Source of the DNA: Mycetocola lacteus
Lineage (GTDB): Bacteria > Actinomycetota > Actinomycetes > Actinomycetales > Microbacteriaceae
Direction: 5' to 3'
NCBI RefSeq assembly: GCF_003667575.1
Contig: NZ_RCUY01000009.1
Coordinates: forward strand, 124,001-188,000
DNA length: 64,000 nucleotides
Every line of letters begins with the position of its first letter. Within the stretch, counting starts at the first letter, position 1. Shown here in pieces: positions 19,830-27,422 of this stretch. The notes below the pieces were generated by a model. That model searched no databases. It was not told where the DNA came from and worked only from the letters and a program-made list of their open reading frames with translations. A program made the translations under genes and the position numbers.

Positions 19830-21050
19830 ATGCAGGAATTGAAGGTTGTTGGCATCGAGGATGGGGCCCTCATCGCTGCTGCGGAAAATGGGGACCGCTT
19901 CAAACTGGAAATCGATGAGGTGCTGCAGTCGCAGCTCCGTCGGATGAAGTCGCCGCTCGCGGCGACCCCGAAGATCAGGCCGCGCGAGGTTCAGGCACAC
20001 ATCCGTGCCGGACTCTCCGCCGAGGAGATTGCCGAGCTGACCGGCGCCGATGCCGACTACGTTCGCCGCTTCGAGGGCCCGATCCTGGCCGAGCGCGAGC
20101 ACATGGTTGCCGCGGCACTCAGCGTGCCCGTGGTGGCCGCCTCCGTGCCCGGGACCGAGGAGGGTGAGGCCAACTTCGGTTCGGCCATCCGTGCCCGCCT
20201 GGAATCTCTTGAGGCCGAGGGTGAGCGTTGGACCAGCTGGAAGGACGAGGAGGAGGGCTGGATTGTCAAGCTGTCCTTCACCGCCGCCCGGGTTGAACAC
20301 GATGCCCGCTGGACCTTCGATCCCAAGCGCCACGTCCTGAGCCCGCACAACAGCGAGGCCGTGACCCTCTCCAAGCAGGGCGAGATTGCCGCCCCCCTGA
20401 TCCCTCGTCTGCGCGCCGTGGAGCCCACCGTGGATCCCAGCGAGGCACGGTTTAGCACCGACGCGTTTGAGACCGGGGTCATCGCCCCGATTACCCCGGC
20501 GGCCCCTACCGAGGGCCCCACGGAGTCGGTCGCCAGCCTGATGGGACAGCGCCGGGTTGAGCCCGCCCACGCGGTGGAGTCACACCGTCGCGGACCCAAC
20601 GCCGCCGCCGATGCCGCAATCAACCGCGCCGAGGATCGTGGCGATGAGGGCAACCAGCACACCGCCGACCTGCTCCAGGCGCTGCGTAAGCGTCGTGGAG
20701 AGCGCGAGAACCGTGCCGAGCGGGAGTCGCGTCTGGAACACGACCAGCGTCAGGTGGAGCCCGCCGCGGACGCCGACACCGGGTTTGGACTGCGTCCGGT
20801 GGATGTGCCGCTGGAAAACTTTGAAACCCTGACCGGCGAGGTGCCGGTTCAGACCGAGGCCCCCGTCGCGGACACGCACACTGCCTCGGAGTCCGACACG
20901 TCGGGCCACACGGCATCGGCGCCGAACATCGAGCACGAGCCCTCCACACACGCGGATAACTCAACCGGCGCGATCCGCAACCGTCGCGGCCGTAAGGCCA
21001 TGCCGTCCTGGGACGAGATCGTCTTCGGCGCCCGCACCGAGGAAGACTAA
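19830..21050 (+). CDS. sepH: cell-division protein SepH (DUF3071)
   Basis: A 406-residue protein. The N-terminal DUF3071 domain (about 1-170: MQELKVVGIEDGALI, then the helix-turn-helix-like PREVQAHIRAGLSAEEIAELTG) matches SepH. In Streptomyces and mycobacteria SepH binds FtsZ and promotes filament assembly at the division site. The C-terminal half is long, charged and probably disordered, ending in KAMPSWDEIVFGARTEED, a conserved SepH tail. The start at the ATG at 19830 is chosen from the family N-terminus. The gene is divergent from DUF4193. Confidence 0.9.
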   Translation: MQELKVVGIEDGALIAAAENGDRFKLEIDEVLQSQLRRMKSPLAATPKIRPREVQAHIRAGLSAEEIAELTGADADYVRRFEGPILAEREHMVAAALSVPVVAASVPGTEEGEANFGSAIRARLESLEAEGERWTSWKDEEEGWIVKLSFTAARVEHDARWTFDPKRHVLSPHNSEAVTLSKQGEIAAPLIPRLRAVEPTVDPSEARFSTDAFETGVIAPITPAAPTEGPTESVASLMGQRRVEPAHAVESHRRGPNAAADAAINRAEDRGDEGNQHTADLLQALRKRRGERENRAERESRLEHDQRQVEPAADADTGFGLRPVDVPLENFETLTGEVPVQTEAPVADTHTASESDTSGHTASAPNIEHEPSTHADNSTGAIRNRRGRKAMPSWDEIVFGARTEED

Positions 21051-21064
21051 CTACCTAAACCTCT

Positions 21065-21098
21065 ACGGGCGGCCACGTGAAAACGTGGCCGCCCGTTT
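21065..21098 (+). terminator. intrinsic terminator after sepH
   Basis: ACGGGCGGCCACGT, GAAA loop, complementary arm, TTT; 14 bp after the sepH stop. Confidence 0.85.
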
Positions 21099-21146
21099 GC
21101 GGTTGGGAGCGCCGCGGTTTTGTGCGCCGTGCTGCGTGCGCTCCGG

Positions 21147-22157
21147 CTACGCCGACTCGCGAATGATCAGCTCGGCCGGAACGATGGTTTCCACCTCCGG
21201 GGACTCCCCCGCCAGAATCTCCAGGAGCCGCTGGGCGATCAGCTCGCCCTGCAGCCCCGAGGGCTGACGCACGGTGGTCAGCGCGGGGCTCACCTCGGTG
21301 GCCACCGAGGAGTCATCAAATCCGACCAGGGGAAGATCCTCGGGCACCATGATGCCCGCGCTGGTCAGCGTGCGCAGGGCCCCGCGCGCCATCAGGTCGC
21401 TGGCCACAAAGAGCCCGTCGATCCCGCCACGCTGCAGGAGCCGCTCCATCGCCAGTTCCCCGCTGTGCTCGGAAAAGTCACCGATTTCGATCAGGGTGTC
21501 CGGCAGGTCCGCCGCGCGCAGGGCCTCCTGAAATCCGGTCAGTCGGTCGAGGCCGGCGGGCATGTCCTGGGGACCGGTGATCGTGGCAATGCGCCGCGCC
21601 CCGCGCTCGATCAGGTATTGGGTGGCCATGCGGGCACCCTCGGCGTTATCGATGTCCACAAAATAGTCCCCCACGGTGCCGCGCATCCGATTGGGGCGCC
21701 CACCAAACACGACGGGAAGGGCGTCGGCGATGCGGTCCACGAAGCGGTCCCGTGCATGGTGGGAGATCACAATCGCCCCATCCACGTTGCCGCCACGCAG
21801 GTAGGCGGTAGTTTTGTCGCCGTCATCATCGGTGGCAATAAAGATGTTGAGTACGTAATCGGATTGACTCAGTCGACGATGCACCCCGGAGACCACGGTG
21901 GCAAAAAACGGATCGCCGAAAAATCGACTGGTGTCTTCGGGGACCACCAGCGCGATCGCCTTGGTCTGGCGCCGAACCAGGCTGCGGGCAGCCTGGTTCG
22001 GCACATAGGAGAGCTCGGCGATCGCACGTTCCACGGCCTCACGGGCCGCCGGACTCACCGCCTGGGCACCGTTAACCACACGGGAAACGGTGGAGCGAGA
22101 AACGCCCGAGCGGGCGGCGACCGCCTCGAGTGTGACCGGGGGTTGTGCGGGGCCCAC
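21147..22157 (-). CDS. LacI-family transcriptional regulator
   Basis: A 336-residue regulator. The N-terminal HTH is VTLEAVAARSGVSRSTVSRV (about 8-27), with the hinge helix around YVPNQAARSLVRRQ. A periplasmic-binding-like sugar-sensing domain follows. GTG start with AAGGAGG 6 nt upstream. It is the last gene of a five-gene minus-strand sugar locus, 15 bp after the beta-glucosidase. It probably represses this locus by binding the two operators at 27038-27084 and is released by a sugar, perhaps a beta-glucoside. Confidence 0.9.
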   Translation of the reverse strand: MGPAQPPVTLEAVAARSGVSRSTVSRVVNGAQAVSPAAREAVERAIAELSYVPNQAARSLVRRQTKAIALVVPEDTSRFFGDPFFATVVSGVHRRLSQSDYVLNIFIATDDDGDKTTAYLRGGNVDGAIVISHHARDRFVDRIADALPVVFGGRPNRMRGTVGDYFVDIDNAEGARMATQYLIERGARRIATITGPQDMPAGLDRLTGFQEALRAADLPDTLIEIGDFSEHSGELAMERLLQRGGIDGLFVASDLMARGALRTLTSAGIMVPEDLPLVGFDDSSVATEVSPALTTVRQPSGLQGELIAQRLLEILAGESPEVETIVPAELIIRESA

Positions 22158-22172
22158 TCGGTGCCTCCTTGA

Positions 22173-23654
22173 CTAGTGCGTGTGCAGGTACAGCGGCACA
22201 CCCGTGTACGTCGGAACGGACAGGGTCCGGTTCCGAATGATCCGATGATACTCCATGGCACTGTCCTTGAGCGTGCGCTGCTGGGTGTCGTAATCCACCC
22301 GCACGATACCGAAGCGCTTCCGGTATCCCCAGGCCCACTCATAGTTATCCACCAGGGACCAGTAGAAGTACCCGCGTACGTCCACCCCAGCCTCGGCCGC
22401 GTCCAACACGGCACCCAGATGTGACCGGAGGAATGCCGTGCGTTCGACATCGTGCACGCGCTCCTGACCGTCCTCGATCACCACCTCGTCATCGTAGGCT
22501 GCACCGTTTTCGGTGACAAACAGGACGGTGTCGGTGGGCCGCGCATACTCCTCCCACACCCGGGTGAGCACGCGGGTCAGTCCCTCGGGCTGAACCTCCC
22601 AGCCCTGTCCGGTGCGAGCAAGACCCCGCTCGTGCGGGTGGATGTCAGCCGGTGCCGGCCAGGGGGCCCGAATCGCGCGATCGGTGGGCGCCTCAAGCTC
22701 GATCGGCGGGACGGCCGGGGCGGTACCCGACACAAACTCGCCCTGGTAGTAGTTCACGCCCAGGGTGTCAATCGGCGTCGAAATCACGTCGAGGTCACCC
22801 TCGTGCACCGCCGCCTCCAGACGCTTCAGCGCCAGCGGTTCCTCGGTACGAATGTCGGCCAGGATGTCGGCCGGGTAGACGCCGCGGAACACCGGATCGA
22901 GGAACCAGCGGTTGAACTGACCGTCGAGCTTGCGGGCGGCATTGCGGTCGCCCTCGGCGTGCGGATCAACCGGGTCGGCCACGGTCAGGTTGAGGGTGAT
23001 CCCCAGGTTTAGGGACGCATCGCGGGCGCGCAGCTCGCGCACCACCTGCCCGTGCCCCAGCAGCAGGTGGTGCGCGGCGAGCAGCCCCTCACCGGCGTCC
23101 TGGTGTCCGGGGGCGTGTGCCCCGGCGATGTGGCTGAGGAACGAGGAGCACCAGGGCTCATTCAGGGTCGCCCAGTTGGTAACCCGGTCCCCCAGCGCAT
23201 CGTGGACCGAGAGGGCGTACTCGGTGAAGAGATCGGCAGACTCGCGCACGGTCCAGCCACCGCGCTCCTGGAGGGCCTGAGGCATGTCCCAGTGATACAG
23301 GGTCAGCCAGGGCATAATGCCGGCCTCCAGGAGCTCATCCACCAGGCGACTATAAAAGTCGATCCCCGCCGGATTGACAGCACCCGCATCCGGCCGTACC
23401 CGCGACCAGGAGGTCGAGAAGCGGTAGGACTCCAGGCCCAGGCCCTTCATCAGCGCCACATCCTCGCGATAGCGGTGGTAGTGGTCGCAGGCCACATCGC
23501 CATTATCGGCATTGATGACAGCACCCGGCACCCGGGCGAACTCGTCCCAGATCGACGCGGTGCGTCCATCCTCAAAGGCGGCACCCTCGATCTGGTACGC
23601 GGCCGTGGCCGCACCAAAAACGAAGTCCCGTGGGAAGGAGCGTGGTGATGACAT
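22173..23654 (-). CDS. GH1 family beta-glucosidase
   Basis: A 493-residue glycoside hydrolase family 1 enzyme of normal length. It has the N-terminal FPRDFVFGAATAAYQIEG signature, acid/base E166 in TLNEPW, and nucleophile E382 in FVTENG. The conserved SLVDNYEWAWGY segment that shapes the sugar-binding site is near the C-terminus. No signal peptide, so it is cytoplasmic. It would hydrolyse beta-glucosides imported by the ABC transporter encoded just upstream in the same operon. It may act on cellobiose, laminaribiose or aryl glucosides; specificity cannot be read directly. Confidence 0.93.
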   Translation of the reverse strand: MSSPRSFPRDFVFGAATAAYQIEGAAFEDGRTASIWDEFARVPGAVINADNGDVACDHYHRYREDVALMKGLGLESYRFSTSWSRVRPDAGAVNPAGIDFYSRLVDELLEAGIMPWLTLYHWDMPQALQERGGWTVRESADLFTEYALSVHDALGDRVTNWATLNEPWCSSFLSHIAGAHAPGHQDAGEGLLAAHHLLLGHGQVVRELRARDASLNLGITLNLTVADPVDPHAEGDRNAARKLDGQFNRWFLDPVFRGVYPADILADIRTEEPLALKRLEAAVHEGDLDVISTPIDTLGVNYYQGEFVSGTAPAVPPIELEAPTDRAIRAPWPAPADIHPHERGLARTGQGWEVQPEGLTRVLTRVWEEYARPTDTVLFVTENGAAYDDEVVIEDGQERVHDVERTAFLRSHLGAVLDAAEAGVDVRGYFYWSLVDNYEWAWGYRKRFGIVRVDYDTQQRTLKDSAMEYHRIIRNRTLSVPTYTGVPLYLHTH

Positions 23655-23679
23655 GGTGATCTCTTTCTTGAGAAACGAA

Positions 23680-24567
23680 CTAACCCTTGACCGCTCCTGC
23701 CATGATCCCACTGACCAGCTGCTTGCCGGTGAAGACAAACAGGACAAGCAGCGGAATCGTGGACAGTAGCACTCCGGCCAGCACGATCGAATAGTCCACA
23801 AAGTGGTTCGACTGCAGCAGCGAGAGGGCCACCGGAAGGGTCGGGTTTTGACGATCCAGCACGATAAACGGCCAGAAGAAATTGTTCCAGGAGGAAATGA
23901 AGGTAAACAGCGCCAGCATCGCCGCTGCCGGACGGGCGGCGGGCAGACCCACGGTGAGGAAGGTGCGGAAGGAACTGGCACCATCCACCCGGGCAGCCTC
24001 CAGGAGCTCGTCGGGCACCGCCTGACGCAGGTACTGGGTCATCCAGAACACCCCGAACGCGCTGGTCAGCGCGGGTACGATAATCGCCCCGATGGTGCCG
24101 GTCCAGCCCAGGTCCGAGAACAGAATGTACAGCGGAACAACACCCAGCTGGGTCGGCACGGCCATGGTCGCGATCACAAAGATCAGCAGCACATTGCCGC
24201 CGCGGAACTTGAGCTTGGCAAACGCCCAACCGGCCAGCGTGGAGAAGAAAACCACCGAGAGCGCGATCAGTGCCGAGCTGTAGAAGGAGTTCCAGAGTGC
24301 CAGCCAGAAGTTCACCGCCGGGTCGTTGATCACCGTGAGGGCGTTGTCGATGAAGTTTCCGCCAGGAATCCAGGAGGGGTTACGAATGGTCTGAGCATCC
24401 CCCGAACCGATCAGGAACGACCACCAGAACGGGAACAGGCTCCCGGCAATCATCGCCCCGAGAATCCCGTAGACGATCCAGCCGGGACGGGAGCCGCGCA
24501 CGGTTCGGCGGCGGCGCGGCTCGGGGGCCGGGGTCGCGCGAGACGGCGACAGGGTGGGTGCGCTCAT
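23680..24567 (-). CDS. carbohydrate ABC transporter permease (MalG type)
   Basis: A 295-residue membrane protein with a basic Pro/Arg-rich leader, six membrane segments and the EAA loop ELLEAARVDGASSFRTFLTVGLP. It has the CUT1 second-permease ending IMAGAVKG. It starts at an ATG that overlaps the stop of the first permease (ATGA) and has AGGAGG upstream. It forms the heterodimeric channel with the MalF-type partner. No ATPase gene is present in the locus, so a shared MsiK-type ATPase encoded elsewhere must energise it. Confidence 0.92.
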   Translation of the reverse strand: MSAPTLSPSRATPAPEPRRRRTVRGSRPGWIVYGILGAMIAGSLFPFWWSFLIGSGDAQTIRNPSWIPGGNFIDNALTVINDPAVNFWLALWNSFYSSALIALSVVFFSTLAGWAFAKLKFRGGNVLLIFVIATMAVPTQLGVVPLYILFSDLGWTGTIGAIIVPALTSAFGVFWMTQYLRQAVPDELLEAARVDGASSFRTFLTVGLPAARPAAAMLALFTFISSWNNFFWPFIVLDRQNPTLPVALSLLQSNHFVDYSIVLAGVLLSTIPLLVLFVFTGKQLVSGIMAGAVKG

Positions 24568-25634
24568 CGCGATACCTCCTGAGATGTCGAACTGGGTGCG
24601 GCCGCGGCGGACATGGCGGCCCGGTCGCGTGCGGCGATACGGCGCTCGCGCCGGGTGGGCGGACGGTGCCCACCCTCGTCCCGAACCAGATTGCGGGTGA
24701 CAAACAGGTTGATCACACCGATCAGCAGGATGATGATGAACAGGATCCAGGCCAGCGCCGCGGCACGACCGAAGTTCCACTCCCCCCAGCCGGTGTTGTA
24801 GAGGTAGAGCGAGATGGTCAGCCACTGGCTGTTGGGTCCTCCGGTGCCGGGCCGGTCATACATGCGCGGCTCGTCGAAGATCTGCAGACCACCAATAGTC
24901 GAGGTGATGATCACAAAGATCAGCGTGGGCTTGAGGCTCGGCAGGGTGATGGAGAAGAACTGGCGGATGGGGCCGGCACCGTCCACGGTGGCTGCCTCGT
25001 AGTAGTCCCGCGAGACCGCCTGCATCGCGGCCAGCAGAATCAGGATGTTGTAACCGGTCCAGCGGAAGTTCACCATCGTGGCGATGGCGACGTGGCTGAA
25101 GAAGGCGTTGGAGTGCCAGGGAATCGGGTCCAGGCCGATCGTCTGGATCAGGGTGTTGATGATGCCGTAGCGGTCACCAAACATGTTGCTGAAAATCAGG
25201 GCGACGGCCACCGGGGCCATCACGTAGGGCACCAGCACACCCATCCGCCAGAAGGTCTTGGCACGGATGTTTTTGTCCAGCAGTGAGGCGATGAACACGG
25301 CCACGATCAGCTGCGGAACGCTGGAGAGCAGGAAGATGCTGAAGGTGTTGCGCAGGGCCAGCCAGAACTTGGGCTGGCCGAGCACGTAGGCATACTGCTC
25401 AAACCCGATGAACTCACCGGTGCCGCGCACCAGGTCCCACTCCATGAAGGAGATGACCGCGGTAAAGGCGATTGGGAAGAGACCCACGACCGCGAACAGG
25501 ATAAAAAACGGGGAGATGTAGAGGTAGGGGGAAAGCTTCAGATCCCAGCGGGACAGGCCGCCGCCGAAACCCACGCGGCGGGTGGCGCGGGGGCGGGATC
25601 GGGCGCCGCCGGGCGCGGTGGTGGAAGAGGACAC
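24564..25634 (-). CDS. carbohydrate ABC transporter permease (MalF type)
   Basis: A 356-residue membrane protein with a basic leader, then YLYISPFFILFAVVGLFPIAF and further membrane segments. The EAA loop is YYEAATVDGAGPIRQFFSITLP, and the tail is hydrophilic and Arg-rich. GTG start with AGGAGC upstream. It is paired with the MalG-type gene by a 4-nt overlap. A 74-bp gap with a strong hairpin separates it from the substrate-binding protein gene. Confidence 0.92.
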   Translation of the reverse strand: MSSSTTAPGGARSRPRATRRVGFGGGLSRWDLKLSPYLYISPFFILFAVVGLFPIAFTAVISFMEWDLVRGTGEFIGFEQYAYVLGQPKFWLALRNTFSIFLLSSVPQLIVAVFIASLLDKNIRAKTFWRMGVLVPYVMAPVAVALIFSNMFGDRYGIINTLIQTIGLDPIPWHSNAFFSHVAIATMVNFRWTGYNILILLAAMQAVSRDYYEAATVDGAGPIRQFFSITLPSLKPTLIFVIITSTIGGLQIFDEPRMYDRPGTGGPNSQWLTISLYLYNTGWGEWNFGRAAALAWILFIIILLIGVINLFVTRNLVRDEGGHRPPTRRERRIAARDRAAMSAAAAPSSTSQEVSR

Positions 25635-25669
25635 GATGCTCCTAGACAGAACGTTTGACGGGGAAAGAG

Positions 25670-25698
25670 GGTGGGGCGGCTATCTCGCCGCCCCACCC
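25670..25698 (-). terminator. intercistronic hairpin between binding protein and permeases
   Basis: GGTGGGGCGGC with its perfect complement GCCGCCCCACC and a 6-nt loop, 11 bp after the binding-protein stop. Its place inside the operon suggests partial termination or 3'-end protection, so the binding protein is made in excess over the permeases. Confidence 0.6.
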
Positions 25699-25708
25699 GG
25701 GTACCTCG

Positions 25709-26983
25709 TTACTTAATGGCCTTGACCTCGGAAACCCACTGCTTCCAGGAGGTGTCCGCGTCCTGCGTACCCTCCTCGACGCGGGTGAGCGCCTTCTGCA
25801 TCGCATCGTTGATCTGGAAGTACTTCTCGCCCTTGAACGGCGACACGGTGACCGCCTGAGCTCGCTCGGAGAAGATCGACCCGATCGGGGCGTTGTTGAA
25901 GTACTCGTTGGTGGCCTCAAGCAGGGTCGCGTTGGTGAGAGCCTCGTTCTGGCTCGGGAAGTTGCCGGAGTTGCTAAACGCCTTGATCTGCTGCTCGGGA
26001 GCGGTCAGCCAGTCGGCGAGCTCCTGGGCGGCCTCGACGTTCTTGCCCTTGGCGGGGACGGTCAGGTAGGAACCGCCCCAGTTTCCACCGCCACCGGGGA
26101 AGACATTGGCAATGTCCCAGCCGGTCACATTCTTGGCGTTACCCTCGATCACACCGAGCATCCATCCGGGGCACAGCATGGTTGCGAAGGCGCCGTCGGC
26201 GAGTCCGGCGTTCCAGTCATCGGACCACTGTCCGAGCTTTGCCGACTGGGTCTTGCTGGCCGCGAGTACCTCATCGTAGATCTTGCGAACATCGGGGTTA
26301 TCGGTCGCGGTGACGTCGCCGGTCTTGGGGTTCTCATAGGCCGCCTCGACCTGGTTGATCATGCCCTGGTAGGTGCCGCCGGCGGAGTCGAAGAACGGCT
26401 TGCCGGTCTTGGTGCTATACTCGTTACCCACCTCGAAGTACTTGTCCCAACCGCCGGTCAGCAGCGCGGTGACCTCGGCACGGTCGGTGGGCAGCCCCGC
26501 CTCGGCGAACAGGTCGCCGCGGTAGCAGATGGCCTCGGGTCCGATGTCGGTGCCGTATCCGATCAGGTTCTTGTCGGAGTCGGTGGCGGCGTTGACCTTC
26601 CAGTCCAGCCAGCGATCGTGCAGCTTCTCGGGCACCGGGGCCAGCATGTCCGAGTACTTCATGACCTCGGGCAGCCAGTCCACCTCGATTGCCTCGATGT
26701 CCGCCAGACCGGACTTGCCGAGCTTCTGGAAGTAGTTTGCTCGGGCGTCGTTGCTGGTCGCCGCCCGGTTGTGCACAACCGTAACGTTCGGGTGGGCGTC
26801 GCTGTACTCCTTGAGCAGCGCATCGGTGTAGCCAAAGTCGTTAAACGTGGCCACGGTCAGGGTAATCTTGCCGTTCCCCGATCCCGCCTCGCCGCCGTCA
26901 CTCGCGCAGCCGGCCAGGACCAGTGCGGCGGCGGATACCAGCGCAACGGCGCCCGCACTCTTGCGGAAAGCACTCTTGTTCAC
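25709..26983 (-). CDS. carbohydrate ABC transporter substrate-binding lipoprotein
   Basis: A 424-residue extracellular solute-binding protein of family 1. The signal is MNKSAFRKSAGAVALVSAAA with the lipobox LVLAGC (Cys at about 26). The mature part has the ITLVWATFNDF-like first strand and a conserved CYRGDLFAEAGLP segment. The GTG at 26983 is chosen over the GTG at 26989 because the AAGGAG site overlaps the latter. It is first in the operon and probably captures oligosaccharides, possibly beta-glucans given the neighbours. Confidence 0.9.
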   Translation of the reverse strand: MNKSAFRKSAGAVALVSAAALVLAGCASDGGEAGSGNGKITLTVATFNDFGYTDALLKEYSDAHPNVTVVHNRAATSNDARANYFQKLGKSGLADIEAIEVDWLPEVMKYSDMLAPVPEKLHDRWLDWKVNAATDSDKNLIGYGTDIGPEAICYRGDLFAEAGLPTDRAEVTALLTGGWDKYFEVGNEYSTKTGKPFFDSAGGTYQGMINQVEAAYENPKTGDVTATDNPDVRKIYDEVLAASKTQSAKLGQWSDDWNAGLADGAFATMLCPGWMLGVIEGNAKNVTGWDIANVFPGGGGNWGGSYLTVPAKGKNVEAAQELADWLTAPEQQIKAFSNSGNFPSQNEALTNATLLEATNEYFNNAPIGSIFSERAQAVTVSPFKGEKYFQINDAMQKALTRVEEGTQDADTSWKQWVSEVKAIK

Positions 26984-27037
26984 AATCACTCCTTCGTGGT
27001 GGTGGGGTGAGCTTCATCGCTCTGGATTGAGACGCTG

Positions 27038-27051
27038 TGAGAGCGCTCCCA
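27038..27051. promoter_or_regulatory. LacI-type operator O1
   Basis: TGAGAGCGCTCCCA, an almost perfect palindrome around the central CG typical of LacI/GalR-family operators. It is 55 bp upstream of the binding-protein start. Confidence 0.8.
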
Positions 27052-27070
27052 ATCGGTGCCCCCGATCCTA

Positions 27071-27084
27071 TGAGAGCGCTCCCA
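27071..27084. promoter_or_regulatory. LacI-type operator O2
   Basis: An identical TGAGAGCGCTCCCA, 33 bp (about three helical turns) from O1, so two repressor dimers would bind the same DNA face. Confidence 0.8.
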
Positions 27085-27327
27085 ACTAAGTCAACTCGGG
27101 GTCGACGACCCTCCCGATTTTGGATGGCATTACCCTCTCCCCGTGCGTCAATTTTGGGCCGCCTAATCGACTCAAGAACGAGCCGCCTCGACGCCTCCCG
27201 CGGCGCCTTCAGACGATCGTGGTCATCCCGCAATTTCGCCAAATCAGCCAGTTTGTAAACCGGGATGAATATACGAAAATAGCCCGATATTCCGCGGAAT
27301 TCCAAGGTTTTCGAATCGGGTGGAAAT
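27085..27327. other. intergenic stretch between sugar operon and beta-helix gene
   Basis: Part of a 439-bp gap between divergent genes. It is more AT-rich toward 27240-27330 than the surrounding genes. I see no conserved ORF, and the short frames across it lack family resemblance. It must hold the promoter of the sugar operon (minus strand) near the operators, though no clear -35/-10 pair stands out. Confidence 0.5.
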
Positions 27328-27364
27328 TTACTTGTTGACAGGTAAGTAAGTAAATCGCTAGCCT
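27328..27364 (+). promoter_or_regulatory. promoter with overlapping inverted repeat for the beta-helix gene
   Basis: -35 TTGACA (27335-27340), 18-nt spacer, -10 TAGCCT (27359-27364). An inverted repeat TTTACTT (27328-27334) / AAGTAAA (27348-27354) flanks the -35 box, with a GTAAGTAAGTAA direct repeat inside. The layout suggests repression by a dimeric regulator other than the LacI protein. Confidence 0.6.
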
Positions 27365-27422
27365 GCACCTGTCGACGCCGAAGTCGATGAAACGCCCCTC
27401 ACATTTGTTCAAGGGAGAACAC

